A model generated the notes under the pieces. That model searched no databases. It saw only the letters and a list, made by a program, of their open reading frames with translations, and was not told the DNA's origin. The position numbers and the translations under genes are program-made. Below are positions 6,703-6,963 of a stretch of 6,963 nucleotides of DNA, one piece after another (position 1 is the stretch's first letter; each line of letters starts with the position of its first letter). Source of the DNA: an uncultured Thalassospira sp. (lineage in GTDB: Bacteria; Pseudomonadota; Alphaproteobacteria; Rhodospirillales_A; Thalassospiraceae); assembly GCA_946885765.1 (NCBI GenBank), contig CAMPHD010000176.1, forward strand, positions 1 to 6,963. Direction: 5' to 3'.

Positions 6703-6963
6703 GGCGTGAACCTTACTTGTCCTGCCGTTACGTAGAGCGTCCAATACCTTCTGCCAGCTCCCCTTTCTTTGACCCGACCACTACATGGTGAGCCTTCACA
6801 ATAGAACTGTCGATAAAGATAAGGGCACCTTCACGTTCTGTTACCAGTGCCTCGAATATTCCCCGCCAGATGCCACGCTCTCCCCATCGGACATACGTGG
6901 TAGGAGAACCATATCTTCCCGGAAGGTCCCGCCAGGAGGCGCCAGCTCACAGAATGTAAAAGC
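6703..6963 (-). pseudogene. IS5-family transposase remnant (frameshifted, with internal stop, truncated)
   Basis: Translated on the - strand, the region gives FYIL-stop-AGASWRDLPGRYGSP, then WRGIFEAL, FIDSSIVKAHH and GSKKGELAEGIGRS. This is the N-terminal and first catalytic section of an IS5-type (DDE) transposase. The first catalytic Asp is encoded at 6809-6811. Three defects are visible. A TGA at 6947-6949 stands where relatives have Arg in LRTGA-WRDLP. One extra base follows the GRS codons near 6733, after which the +1 frame resumes the expected RNGRTSKVHA (down to 6703). The rest of the protein, including the other acidic residues, is missing. The 5' part of the gene lies beyond the right edge of the window. 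It is almost certainly inactive, and a single programmed frameshift would not rescue it. The IS subgroup cannot be fixed from this fragment. Confidence 0.82.
6703..6963 (-). mobile_element. Partial degenerate IS5-type insertion sequence
   Basis: The extent given is only the part with recognisable transposase coding. The left terminus must lie somewhere in 6530-6702 or have been deleted, and the right terminus is outside the window. No inverted repeats were found, so the boundaries are minimal estimates. Confidence 0.55.

Overview
The window looks like a chromosomal segment of an alphaproteobacterium. The best guess is the Rhodospirillales, and a Thalassospira-like genome would fit. This rests on a fused TrpE-TrpG anthranilate synthase, which is common in alphaproteobacteria, and on alphaproteobacterial-type versions of a SpoU methyltransferase, a DUF1289 protein and an ATP-type PckA. 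A σEcfG-type promoter (GGAAC-N16-CGTT) also points to this class. Base composition is moderate and third codon positions are often G/C. The genus is an inference from memory of these families, not a computed placement.

Layout, left to right. Positions 46-2268 (+) encode a fused anthranilate synthase (trpEG), nearly complete with its start, but any upstream regulatory leader lies outside the window. A strong bidirectional terminator at 2344-2390 separates it from a convergent SpoU/TrmH-family RNA methyltransferase (2396-3010, -). The divergent gap 3011-3274 carries a perfect match to the alphaproteobacterial general-stress promoter in front of a small CsbD-family gene (3275-3472, +), which ends in a strong terminator. 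Next come a small four-cysteine DUF1289 protein (3593-3799, +) and a HugZ-like split-barrel/DUF2470 protein (3876-4649, +), probably co-transcribed. Then follows a 209-base regulatory gap and ATP-dependent phosphoenolpyruvate carboxykinase, pckA (4859-6484, +), closed by a perfect palindromic terminator. The right end (about 6703-6963, -) is a decayed IS5-type transposase that runs off the window.

The genes are mostly independent housekeeping or stress units and not one pathway: tryptophan synthesis, RNA modification, general stress response, possible haem/flavin chemistry and gluconeogenesis. I see no CRISPR array, tRNA, rRNA, prophage or defence system. The most informative signals are the σEcfG promoter before csbD, the repeats in the pckA leader, the shortened motif 3 of the methyltransferase, and the broken transposase. 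I found no convincing novel multi-gene system.
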